In this document: positions 8,018 through 15,228 of the stretch, one piece after another
Layout of the letters: each line of letters begins with the position of its first letter
How positions within the stretch are numbered: position 1 is the first letter of the stretch
Source: Pseudomonadota bacterium
GTDB lineage: Bacteria > Pseudomonadota > Alphaproteobacteria > Rhodospirillales > Magnetospirillaceae
Direction: 5' to 3'
NCBI GenBank assembly: GCA_023426365.1
Contig: JAFAAW010000122.1
Span: forward strand, 5,550-69,549
DNA length: 64,000 nucleotides
Position numbers and translations under genes: made by a program
Notes under the pieces: model-generated
Databases searched by the model: none
The model's input: only the letters and a program-made list of their open reading frames with translations
Told to the model about the DNA's origin: nothing

Positions 8018-8776
8018 CTAGGTGGGCGTCCAGGTGGCGGTGGCGTCGATGGCCGCCATCGTCTCCGCCCTCAGCCGTTCCAGGCTGTTGGTGCCATCGG
8101 GGGTGATCGCCCCGATCTTTTGCAGGACCTGGGCGGCATCGGCCAGTCGGCGGCATCCGACGCTGCCGGCCGCCCCTTTCAGGCGATGGGCGTTCTCGCG
8201 CACGGCGCGCAGGTCGCCCGCCGTCCACCCCGCCTGAATGGCGGCCAACTCGGCGAGGAACGAGTCGGGGGCGGTCGCCAGCAGCGCTTGCAGCGCCTCG
8301 TTGCCCACCCATTGGCGCATGTCCTCCAGATAGGTGGGGTCGAGCACCGGCTGCGCCTCGCCTTCTTCCAGGTCCGGCACGGCGGGGGCAGCGGACGGGG
8401 CGCCGGTGACTGTGCGCAGCGCCTGGGCCAATCGCGCCAGGGTGATCGGCTTGGGCAGCACGGCGGTCACGCCGGCGGCGGCAAAGCGGGGGCCGTTTTC
8501 CGTCGGGCAATCGGCGGTCAGCGCCAGGACGGGCAGGCTGGCGCGCTCGCCGGGCAGCATGCGGATCAGCCGGGTGGCGGTTTCGCCGTCCATCACCGGC
8601 ATCTGCATGTCCATCAGCGCCACGTCGAAATCCTCGGTGGCGACAAGTTCGAGCGCGCGCGCACCGTGTTCGGCCACGGTGACGGCATGCCCCAGGCTCT
8701 CCAGCAGATGGCGCAGAAATGTCTGGTTGACCGGGTTGTCCTCGGCCAGCATGACCCTTAGGGTCTGGTCGGCCAT
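8018..8776 (-). CDS. Response regulator with C-terminal HPt domain
   Basis: 252 residues in two parts. The receiver domain (about 5-122) has the acidic pair in LAEDN, the phospho-acceptor Asp56 in LMDMQMPVMDG and the conserved Lys in LPKPI. After a Pro/Ala linker, the HPt domain (about 150-245) shows the phospho-His motif NAHRLKGAAGSVGC. Such REC-HPt proteins relay phosphate within a multistep phosphorelay, usually from a hybrid kinase. The ATG at 8776 has GGAGG 8-10 nt upstream; an earlier ATG has no such signal. It is convergent with the receptor gene at 6451 and no cognate kinase is adjacent. Confidence 0.9.
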   Translation of the reverse strand: MADQTLRVMLAEDNPVNQTFLRHLLESLGHAVTVAEHGARALELVATEDFDVALMDMQMPVMDGETATRLIRMLPGERASLPVLALTADCPTENGPRFAAAGVTAVLPKPITLARLAQALRTVTGAPSAAPAVPDLEEGEAQPVLDPTYLEDMRQWVGNEALQALLATAPDSFLAELAAIQAGWTAGDLRAVRENAHRLKGAAGSVGCRRLADAAQVLQKIGAITPDGTNSLERLRAETMAAIDATATWTPT

Positions 8777-8868
8777 CCCTGCTTCCTCCGTCGCGTTGCC
8801 GTGGCGCCGGATCGTGGGCCCGGACAACCAACCTTAGAATATGCCGCCCGCGTTGGATAGAGGGGGGC

Positions 8869-8882
8869 TTGATCGGCGTCAA
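8869..8882. promoter_or_regulatory. FNR/Dnr-type box upstream of norE
   Basis: TTGATCGGCGTCAA matches the Crp/Fnr-family site TTGAT-N4-ATCAA at 9 of 10 defined positions. Placed 35 nt before the chosen norE start, it suggests control by low oxygen or nitric oxide through FNR, Dnr or NnrR. Regulator identity is not in the window. Confidence 0.6.
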
Positions 8883-8917
8883 TGGTCGCGTTGATGTCCG
8901 CCGCCTATGGTGAATGC

Positions 8918-9493
8918 ATGAATGATCAAGCTTCCACCCACGGCGAAGGCGGTTGGGGCGCGCTGTCCGAACTGCCCGGCAATCCCATCATGTGGGTGCT
9001 GATCATCAGCGAATTGCTGGTGTTCGGCGCCTTCTTCCTGGGCTTCGGCGTCGCTCGCGTATTGCAGCCCGACCTGTTCCGCGCCGGCCAGGCCATGCTG
9101 GACGTGCGGCTGGGCGGCCTCAACACGCTGCTCCTGGTGACCAGCGGCTGGATGGCGGCCAAGGCCGTGCAGATGCGCGGGCAGGAGCGGATCGGGCTTT
9201 CGCGCCGCTGGATGGCGGGCGCCATGATGCTTGGCGTGGGCTTCCTGGTGGTCAAGGGCGTGGAATATGCCGACAAGGCGGCCCATGGCATCGGCATTGA
9301 GACCGACACCTTCTTCACCCTGTTCTACCTGATGACGGGCTTTCATGCCCTGCACGTGGTGATGGGGCTGGTCGTGCTGGCCATCGTGTCGTGGAAGAAC
9401 ACGCTGGAGAACGTGGAGACCGGAGCCGCCTTCTGGCACATGGTCGATCTGATCTGGCTGATCCTGTTTCCCATCGTCTATCTGGTGCGGTGA
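8918..9493 (+). CDS. norE: NorE-like cytochrome c oxidase subunit III family protein
   Basis: A 191-residue membrane protein with five hydrophobic helices and the heme-copper oxidase subunit III fold (SELPGNPIMWVLIISELLVFGAFF; TGFHALHVVMGL; FWHMVDLIWLILFPIVYL). It is shorter than true subunit III (about 260 aa), as NorE is. NorE and NorF help nitric oxide reductase activity in denitrifiers. I use the ATG at 8918 because earlier ATGs overlap the FNR-type box. The catalytic norCB genes are not in the window; norF follows after 4 nt. Confidence 0.85.
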   Translation: MNDQASTHGEGGWGALSELPGNPIMWVLIISELLVFGAFFLGFGVARVLQPDLFRAGQAMLDVRLGGLNTLLLVTSGWMAAKAVQMRGQERIGLSRRWMAGAMMLGVGFLVVKGVEYADKAAHGIGIETDTFFTLFYLMTGFHALHVVMGLVVLAIVSWKNTLENVETGAAFWHMVDLIWLILFPIVYLVR

Positions 9494-9497
9494 TCCC

Positions 9498-9788
9498 ATG
9501 AGCGCCTCCGATCCATCCGCCGACACCACCAGCCGCCGCCTGCTTTACGCCTGGGGGCTTCTGGTCGGACTGACGCTGGTGTCGCTGACTGCGGTGCTGG
9601 TCCTGGGGCACGAGGAGGCCGGGTTCGCTGCCGCCGCCGTGGCGCTCGTCGCCTCGTACTTCAAGGCGCGCGCGGTGCTGGACCATTTCCTTGACCTGCG
9701 GCGGGCCGGCAAGGGATGGCGGGGCTTTTTCTCGGGCATGCTGATCGTGCTTCTGGGATGCCTGTTGGCGACCTATGCGGTCGCATGA
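9498..9788 (+). CDS. norF: NorF-like small membrane protein (cytochrome oxidase subunit IV type)
   Basis: A 96-residue protein with three membrane helices (LLYAWGLLVGLTLVSLTAVLVLG; AAVALVASYFKARAVLDHFLDLR; FFSGMLIVLLGCLLATYAV). The middle motif SYFKARAVLDHFLDLR is typical of the NorF/CyoD-like family. It begins 4 nt after norE and is surely co-transcribed with it. NorF is an accessory protein for nitric oxide reductase and has no catalytic residues. Its stop codon overlaps a perfect 16-bp palindrome. Confidence 0.82.
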   Translation: MSASDPSADTTSRRLLYAWGLLVGLTLVSLTAVLVLGHEEAGFAAAAVALVASYFKARAVLDHFLDLRRAGKGWRGFFSGMLIVLLGCLLATYAVA

Positions 9789-9803
9789 GGGGTGATCACC
9801 CCT
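9788..9803. repeat. Perfect 16-bp palindrome overlapping the norF stop
   Basis: AGGGGTGATCACCCCT reads the same on both strands. It has no loop and no T-run, so it looks more like a dimeric regulator site than a terminator. It lies about 100 nt before the patatin-like gene. The protein that would bind it is unknown. Confidence 0.5.
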
Positions 9804-9905
9804 AAACGGATGGCAGTGCGCCACCTTCCTGCAAGCATAGATTGCTGATGCTCCCGGTGCCCACGTAGGATGTGGATAACCATTCCCATCCAAGGGGGCA
9901 TCCCG

Positions 9906-11075
9906 ATGAAGGCTATCAAACGCGCCATCGCGCTGGCTGGCGGCGGTCCTGCCGTCGGTCTCAGCATCGGCACTCTGCAGCGCTTGCACGAAGAACCCGA
10001 CCTGCGCTTCGACGTCTGGACCCTGTCATGCATCGGGGCTTGGCTTGGCATCGTCTGGAACCAGGCGGAGCCGGGCAAGGAGGTCGAGACGTCGGTGGAC
10101 TTTTTCCGTGGCATCTTCCGCCCCGACGACCTTTACGACAAATTCCCCATCGCCTCGGCCTTCGCTCCCGACTGGGCGGATTGCATCCGCAACACGGTGG
10201 ATTTCGCGCTGGATCCCCGCAGTTACCAGAACCTGGTGGTGCCTGACGCCATCCTGGTCGCCTACGAGGATCTGGTGCGCTTCGCCACCGATCCGCGTCA
10301 GTGGACCAACTCGAATTTCAACACCCTGATCCTCAATCAGGTGCTGGCGGTCAATCCGTGGAGCCGGTTCATGACCAGCCTGATCTACAAGAGCAAGACC
10401 AGGGGGCTGGCGCGGGTCTACTACAAGGACAGCGCGCTGCTGGAGCGCATCCGTTTCGAAAACCTGTATCTGCCGGGCAAGCCGGTTCTATACCACAACG
10501 CCTACAACCTGACCGATGACCGGCTCGAACTGTTCAGCAACGCCAATCCGGCCTATGCACGCATCGATGCCCAGACCCTGTGCGCGTGCTCGGCACTGCC
10601 CTATATCGAGGAGCCGGTGGTCATCGACGGCAAGACCTATTGCGAAGGCGCCACCGTCGATACCGTCAATTTCGAGGACCTGCTGAAGAATCACCCCGAC
10701 CTCGACGAGGTCTGGGTCAGCCGCATCCTGGACATCAAGCAGGTGCGCAAGCCCGAGAACCTGTACGACGCGCTGAACAATCTGGTGATGCTGTTCGCGG
10801 CCACGACCAGCGAGGACGACGTCAAGCTGTTCAAGTATCACGCCGCCCGAACCCATCCCGACCTGAAGGTGGTGGAGATCCCCGTCGCCTTCAACGTCAA
10901 TTACGATTGGACGTATTCCAACCTGGATCGTTCCATACTGGAGGGCTACGACGCCGCCGACACGGTGCTGGACGCCTATCGTCAGGGGCGCTCGCTCTCC
11001 CGTGCCGAGGCCGAGAAGGTGTCGGTTGAGCCGGCCGCTCCTCGCCGCCCGGCCAAATCGGGCGCCCGCGTCTGA
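9906..11075 (+). CDS. Patatin-like phospholipase family protein with altered catalytic residues
   Basis: 389 residues. The N-terminal AGGGPAVGLS (11-20) is the patatin oxyanion loop. The nucleophile elbow, normally GxSxG, reads LSCIGAW, placing Cys42 where the catalytic Ser should be. The second dyad motif, normally DG[GA], appears as CEGATVDTVNF with Glu247 in place of Asp. The remaining length has conserved-looking blocks (NSNFNTLILNQVLAVNPWSRFMTSL; LFSNANPAYARIDAQTLCACSALPYIEEPV) and a basic C-terminus. The protein may be a Cys-dependent hydrolase or a non-catalytic relative; related patatins act on phospholipids or on polyhydroxybutyrate granules. It starts at ATG 9906 after AAGGGGG. Confidence 0.8.
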   Translation: MKAIKRAIALAGGGPAVGLSIGTLQRLHEEPDLRFDVWTLSCIGAWLGIVWNQAEPGKEVETSVDFFRGIFRPDDLYDKFPIASAFAPDWADCIRNTVDFALDPRSYQNLVVPDAILVAYEDLVRFATDPRQWTNSNFNTLILNQVLAVNPWSRFMTSLIYKSKTRGLARVYYKDSALLERIRFENLYLPGKPVLYHNAYNLTDDRLELFSNANPAYARIDAQTLCACSALPYIEEPVVIDGKTYCEGATVDTVNFEDLLKNHPDLDEVWVSRILDIKQVRKPENLYDALNNLVMLFAATTSEDDVKLFKYHAARTHPDLKVVEIPVAFNVNYDWTYSNLDRSILEGYDAADTVLDAYRQGRSLSRAEAEKVSVEPAAPRRPAKSGARV

Positions 11076-11095
11076 AGCGGCTGTTCGTCATGGTG

Positions 11096-11137
11096 GCAAG
11101 TAAGGGTGGGGCAGGTTATTGGTTCACCCTTGCTTGC
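11096..11137 (+). terminator. Probable terminator hairpin after the patatin-like gene
   Basis: Inverted repeat GCAAG-T-AAGGGTG and CACCCTT-G-CTTGC with a 16-nt loop and one internal mismatch. It starts 20 nt after the stop codon. No T-run follows, so it could also be a stabilising or Rho-dependent element. Confidence 0.5.
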
Positions 11138-11287
11138 AATCTCAAATGGTCCGCCATGCTTAATAATGGCGTACTCTTGATGGGTTGTTCACCCTATTCC
11201 TATTCTTAAGGATAAGCCAATTTAGATTATGGGTCGCGTAAAAGGCGTGGTAAGACTCCCTCATGCATATCCGGGTGCGGGGGTGTC

Positions 11288-12985
11288 ATGCGATTTCTCG
11301 ACCACATGAAGATCGGGACGAAAATTGCTGTCGTTCCTATCGTTTCCGCCCTCTGCATGGTCGTGGTCGCCGTAGTGGGCATGCGGGGGCTGGCCGGCCA
11401 GCAGGCGGCGCTGGACGACATTGCCGACGTTTCCTTCGCCAAGTCAGTGAAAACGGGCGAACTGGCCTCCTCCATGCAGGCCGCTCATTCCGATCTCTAC
11501 CGTCTGCTGACCTGGAACGCCGCCGGCGTCGATGACAAGCAGATGACCAAGGCCGAAGCCAGTTTCGAGAATGCGGTCAAAGCGGCGGAAAAGCAGCTTG
11601 GCACCTATCGCGACTATCGCCTGAACGGCGAGGAGGAAGCCTTGCTCCGGCGGATCGAGCAAGCGCTGGCGCTTTATAAGGAAAACACCAATCAGGTGCT
11701 GTCCATGCAGCGGCTGGATTTCACGGCCGCCGTCTCGTTCATGTGGACCGCCCAGGACAATTTCCAGGCGCTGATGCGCGAGACGCAGCAGATGATCGCC
11801 CTGGAAGGGCGGCTGGTGGAGGACGCGAAGGCCGAGGCCGCGCGCACCGCCGAAGCCACGCGCATGTTGTTCATCGCCATTACCGTCGGCGCATTGGCCA
11901 TGCTGGCCTTCATCTCGGTCCTGCTGGGCCGCGCCATCGCCTCGGCGGTGGGCGGCATGACCACGGCCATGGCCCGGCTGGCGCAGGGCGACCTGGACAC
12001 CACCATCCCCGCCATCGGCCGGCGCGACGAGATCGGCGCCATGGCCGGCGCGGTGCAGGTGTTCAAGGACAATGCGCTGCGGGTCAAGGCTCTGACCGAG
12101 GAACAGGCGGCCATGGCCCGCCAAGCGGAACTGGCCAAGCATCAGGCCATGACGGATCTGGCGGCCGAAATCGAGCAGAGCGTGCGCACGGCGGTGGCGG
12201 CAGCGTCGGCGGCGGCGGATGCGATCCGCGGCGAGGCCGAGGTGCTGGCCACCAATGCGGAAACGGCCTCGACCCAGTCGGCCGAGGTCGCCACCTCGTC
12301 CGAGGCCGCCAACGGCAGCGTGGAAACCGTGGCCCATGCTGCCGAGCGTCTGGTCTCCTCCATCAGCGAAATCAACCGCCAGGTCAGCGAATCCTCGCGG
12401 GTGGCCGAGGAGGCGGTCATCGAGGCCGGCCGTACCGACGAGACGGTGAAGGGACTGACCCAGGCTTCGGCCAAGATCGGCGAAGTGGTCGGGCTGATCA
12501 ACGACATCGCCAGCCAGACCAACCTGTTGGCGCTGAATGCCACCATCGAGGCGGCCCGTGCCGGCGATGCCGGCAAGGGCTTCGCGGTGGTCGCCAACGA
12601 GGTCAAAAGCCTGGCCAACCAAACCGCCAAGGCCACCGAGGAAATCGCCAACGAGATCAACGCCATGAAGGGGGCCACCGACCAGGCGGTGAAGGCCATC
12701 GACGGCATCGTGGCCACGATTTCCCGGGTCAATCAGGCGCTGTCGGCCATTGCCAGTGCGGTGGCCGAGCAGGGGCGGGCCACCGGCGAGATCAGCGACT
12801 CGGTCATGCGGGCGGCCGACGGCACCCGCACGGTGACGCGGGGCATCGGCGAGGTGCGCCGGGTGGCCGAAGAGGTGGGAACCGCGGCGGCCACCGTCCA
12901 CGTCACCACCGAAGGGCTGGTGGGGGAATTCGCCCGCCTGCAATCCCAGGTGGACGGGCTGGTGTCGCGCTTGCGCTCGGCCTGA
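11288..12985 (+). CDS. Methyl-accepting chemotaxis protein with periplasmic helical sensor and HAMP
   Basis: 565 residues: first membrane helix about 12-32, a periplasmic four-helix-bundle-like sensor (about 33-190), second helix (MLFIAITVGALAMLAFISVLLG), HAMP (AMARLAQGDLDTTIPAIGRRDEIGAMAGAVQVFKDN), then a signalling domain with tip DIASQTNLLALNATIEAARAGDAGKGFAVVANEV. The N-terminal MRFLDHMKIGTKIAVVPIVSAL is typical of alphaproteobacterial receptors. There is no C-terminal pentapeptide. A stand-alone periplasmic Cache protein is encoded 30 nt downstream and may present a ligand to this receptor. Confidence 0.93.
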   Translation: MRFLDHMKIGTKIAVVPIVSALCMVVVAVVGMRGLAGQQAALDDIADVSFAKSVKTGELASSMQAAHSDLYRLLTWNAAGVDDKQMTKAEASFENAVKAAEKQLGTYRDYRLNGEEEALLRRIEQALALYKENTNQVLSMQRLDFTAAVSFMWTAQDNFQALMRETQQMIALEGRLVEDAKAEAARTAEATRMLFIAITVGALAMLAFISVLLGRAIASAVGGMTTAMARLAQGDLDTTIPAIGRRDEIGAMAGAVQVFKDNALRVKALTEEQAAMARQAELAKHQAMTDLAAEIEQSVRTAVAAASAAADAIRGEAEVLATNAETASTQSAEVATSSEAANGSVETVAHAAERLVSSISEINRQVSESSRVAEEAVIEAGRTDETVKGLTQASAKIGEVVGLINDIASQTNLLALNATIEAARAGDAGKGFAVVANEVKSLANQTAKATEEIANEINAMKGATDQAVKAIDGIVATISRVNQALSAIASAVAEQGRATGEISDSVMRAADGTRTVTRGIGEVRRVAEEVGTAAATVHVTTEGLVGEFARLQSQVDGLVSRLRSA

Positions 12986-13015
12986 ACAAGATCAACGAAA
13001 GAGGAGGGAAGGGAC

Positions 13016-13477
13016 GTGAAGAACATGCTCAAGCTGGCCGCCGCGGCCGCGGCCGCCACCATCCTGCTGGCCGGCGCGGCCCGCGCCGACGAATGCACCA
13101 CCGCCCAGGGGCTGGTGGACAAGGCCGTCGCCCATTACAAGGCGGCCGGCAAGGAAAAGGCCTTTGCCGACTTCATGAACAAGGACAACAAGGATTGGGT
13201 GAATGGCGAGTTGTACGTGATCGTCAGCACCATGGACGGCATCTTCAAGGTGCATGCCATCAATCCCAAGCTGATCGACAATCCGCAACTGCCGTCGCTC
13301 AAGGACACCAACGGCGTGATGATCATCCAGGAGATGATCAAGACCGGCAAGGAAACGCCCCAGGGCGGCTGGGCCAAGTACACCTGGACCCATCCCGAAA
13401 CCAAGAAGCTGGCGCCCAAGCAGACCTGGGTGAAGGTCCATGACGGCCAGTTGTTCATGGTTGGCTGTTATCCCTGA
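13016..13477 (+). CDS. Periplasmic single-Cache (sCache_2-like) sensor protein
   Basis: 153 residues with a signal peptide (MKNMLKLAAAAAAATILLAGAARA, cleavage before DEC). The mature part is a lone Cache domain: TAQGLVDKAVAHYKAAGKEKAFADFMN, then VNGELYVIVSTMDGIFKVHAINPKLIDN, then GGWAKYTWTHPETKKLAPKQTWVKV and MVGCYP. Two Cys (in DECTT and VGCYP) could form a disulfide. Such domains are normally the sensing part of receptors and kinases; here it is free in the periplasm. Its position 30 nt behind a chemoreceptor with AGGAGG-type ribosome binding site suggests an operon and a partner role. Confidence 0.85.
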   Translation: MKNMLKLAAAAAAATILLAGAARADECTTAQGLVDKAVAHYKAAGKEKAFADFMNKDNKDWVNGELYVIVSTMDGIFKVHAINPKLIDNPQLPSLKDTNGVMIIQEMIKTGKETPQGGWAKYTWTHPETKKLAPKQTWVKVHDGQLFMVGCYP

Positions 13478-13484
13478 GTTGGGA

Positions 13485-13525
13485 GCGGAGCGGCGGCGGC
13501 CCTCAGGGGTGCGCCGCCGCTCCGC
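13485..13525. terminator. Strong hairpin between convergent genes
   Basis: A perfect 14-bp stem (GCGGAGCGGCGGCG and its complement) with a 13-nt loop lies between the Cache gene and the convergent histidine kinase gene, overlapping the kinase's last codons. It probably serves as a shared transcription barrier; no T-run is present. Confidence 0.55.
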
Positions 13526-14711
13526 GATCGATCACCACGGCGAAGATGGACCCCTTGCCGGGAATGGACCGCACCTCGATGCTGTGGTTCAGCAGCACGG
13601 CCATGCGGCGCACCACGCCCAGTCCCAGGCCAAAGCCCGGGCTGCGCCCGTCCCCGTCATCCAGTCGGGTGAAGTCGTCGAAGATGGCGTCCAGTTTGTC
13701 GCCTTCGATGCCGATGCCGCTATCGGCGACCCATAGGGCCACGCGGTGGCCGCGATGGCGGCAGCCCAGCACGACGCCGCCATCGCGCGTATAGCGGATG
13801 GCGTTCAGCACCAGATTGCGCAGCAGGCGTTCCAGCAGCACCGGGTCGCTGTACCCCCAGGCGCGGCTGGGCACCACACGCAGGTCCAGCTTCTTGGCCG
13901 CGGCCTCGCACTGGGCCTGGTGATACAGGCTGTCCAATAGCGGCCCCAGCGGAAAGGCCCGCGGATGGGGCTGTACCTGGTTCGAATCGATGACCGCCGC
14001 ATCCAACAACGCATTCAGCAGGTTATGGGTGGCGCCAAGGGATTGGCGCAGCTTGTCCACCACGGGCTGCTGCGCGGTGCCGGCCAGTTGAACCGCCAAC
14101 ACCTCGGCGAAGATGGTGGCGGCTTGCAGCGGCTGGCGCAGGTCATGGCTGGCATGGGCGATGAAGCGGCTTTTCTCCAACTCCTGCCAATTCGCCAGAT
14201 CGGCCAACCGGTCGCTGCGGCTGGCCGGCTGGGCGGGGCCGTCGCACCGATGGTCCTGCGTGTCGGTGAATTCGTACCGCGAGCGCACCAGCCCGGCGCC
14301 ATGGTCGAACGACCTTTGGTGCAAGACCATGCTCACCCCCAGCTTTTCCGCCAGGTAGTAAAGGCAGAGGTTGAGCGGGCAGGCCAGGAACGGGTTGGCC
14401 GATTGCGCGTGCGTTTCGGAATAGGCGGCCGCCCCGTGCAGGTCATGCCAGACAAAGTCGGTGCCCTTGTCGGACGGATGCATCTCGACCTGCTTGGCAA
14501 AGCCCTTGGCCACGAACGCCCGTATCAGCGCGGTCAGGTCGGAAAGGTGATTGGCGGCGGTGAACCCCAATCCCCGGCGGTTCAGGAAGTCGAGCAATTC
14601 GCCGCCGATGTCGCGCATGATCTGGCTTTGGATGGGGGGCTCAAGGCGGGCCAGGGTCTTGCCGAAGGAAACCAGCGTGCCTTCGTACAGGGCCAGCTTG
14701 AAATCATCCAT
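13503..14711 (-). CDS. Orphan sensor histidine kinase with uncharacterised N-terminal domain
   Basis: 402 residues. The N-terminal about 150 residues (LALYEGTLVSFGKTLARLEPPIQSQIMRDIGGELLDFL... NPFLACPLNLCLYYLAEKLG) are soluble and form no domain I recognise. They are followed by HisKA (HASHDLRQPLQAATIFAEVLA, phospho-His in the HD pair) and HATPase (LLRNLVLNAIRYT; VADSGIGIEGDKLDAIFDDF; GFGLGLGVVRRM). No membrane helix is present, so sensing is cytoplasmic. The ATG at 14711 has GGAGG about 5 nt upstream. No response regulator is adjacent. The SHDLRQPLQA motif groups it with kinases that often lack an autonomous partner. Confidence 0.88.
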   Translation of the reverse strand: MDDFKLALYEGTLVSFGKTLARLEPPIQSQIMRDIGGELLDFLNRRGLGFTAANHLSDLTALIRAFVAKGFAKQVEMHPSDKGTDFVWHDLHGAAAYSETHAQSANPFLACPLNLCLYYLAEKLGVSMVLHQRSFDHGAGLVRSRYEFTDTQDHRCDGPAQPASRSDRLADLANWQELEKSRFIAHASHDLRQPLQAATIFAEVLAVQLAGTAQQPVVDKLRQSLGATHNLLNALLDAAVIDSNQVQPHPRAFPLGPLLDSLYHQAQCEAAAKKLDLRVVPSRAWGYSDPVLLERLLRNLVLNAIRYTRDGGVVLGCRHRGHRVALWVADSGIGIEGDKLDAIFDDFTRLDDGDGRSPGFGLGLGVVRRMAVLLNHSIEVRSIPGKGSIFAVVIDRGAAAHP

Positions 14712-15228
14712 GCCACCTCCGCTCCTTTGCGGGTCCGGATGTCGGATGCCGACGACCCAATTGGCATCGTTGCTTGCGAATAATGTCAATCTACACCTTA
14801 AGTATTTTCACGTACAGAAAAAATGCCGGACAATAATCGCGCCTTGGTTGTGGCTTGCCGTCCAGGCCATCCGGCTATGACTTTCCCCCAATGGTGCGCG
14901 GGCCGGGCAAAGCTATATTTTTCCCATGCAGAACACCGGAACCCGACAAACCGGCGAGGCAAACGCTGACGGCAAGGGCAAAATTCGGCAATTGAAGCAT
15001 GTCCGCAGCCGGTTTTCGTGGCCTTCCTGAGAATGTTCCATGCGGTGGCGGTTGCGTCCAATTGCCGTCTATGCTTAAGCTGTCCGTGTCTCGAAGGGAG
15101 AAACCGCACTTGCAGTGAAGTGACGACTTGTTTCGGGGATGCCGATTCAGCATGTGGGATTACGCACATGCGAATGATCGGTAAATGGGGAAATAACGGC
15201 AGGCGAACAAAATGGACGATTGGCGGCC
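14712..15228. other. 517-bp intergenic region with no recognised gene
   Basis: The divergent start regions of the histidine kinase and the ParA-like gene lie here. The part at 14780-14830 is AT-rich and probably holds the kinase promoter. Open frames inside are short, lack ribosome binding sites and have atypical composition. I see no RNA gene or repeat. Confidence 0.5.

Noticed and set aside
14875..15153. 92-residue minus-strand frame in the kinase-ParA gap
   Set aside because: Biased composition, no ribosome binding site and no recognisable domain; it could be real, but the evidence is not enough to list it.
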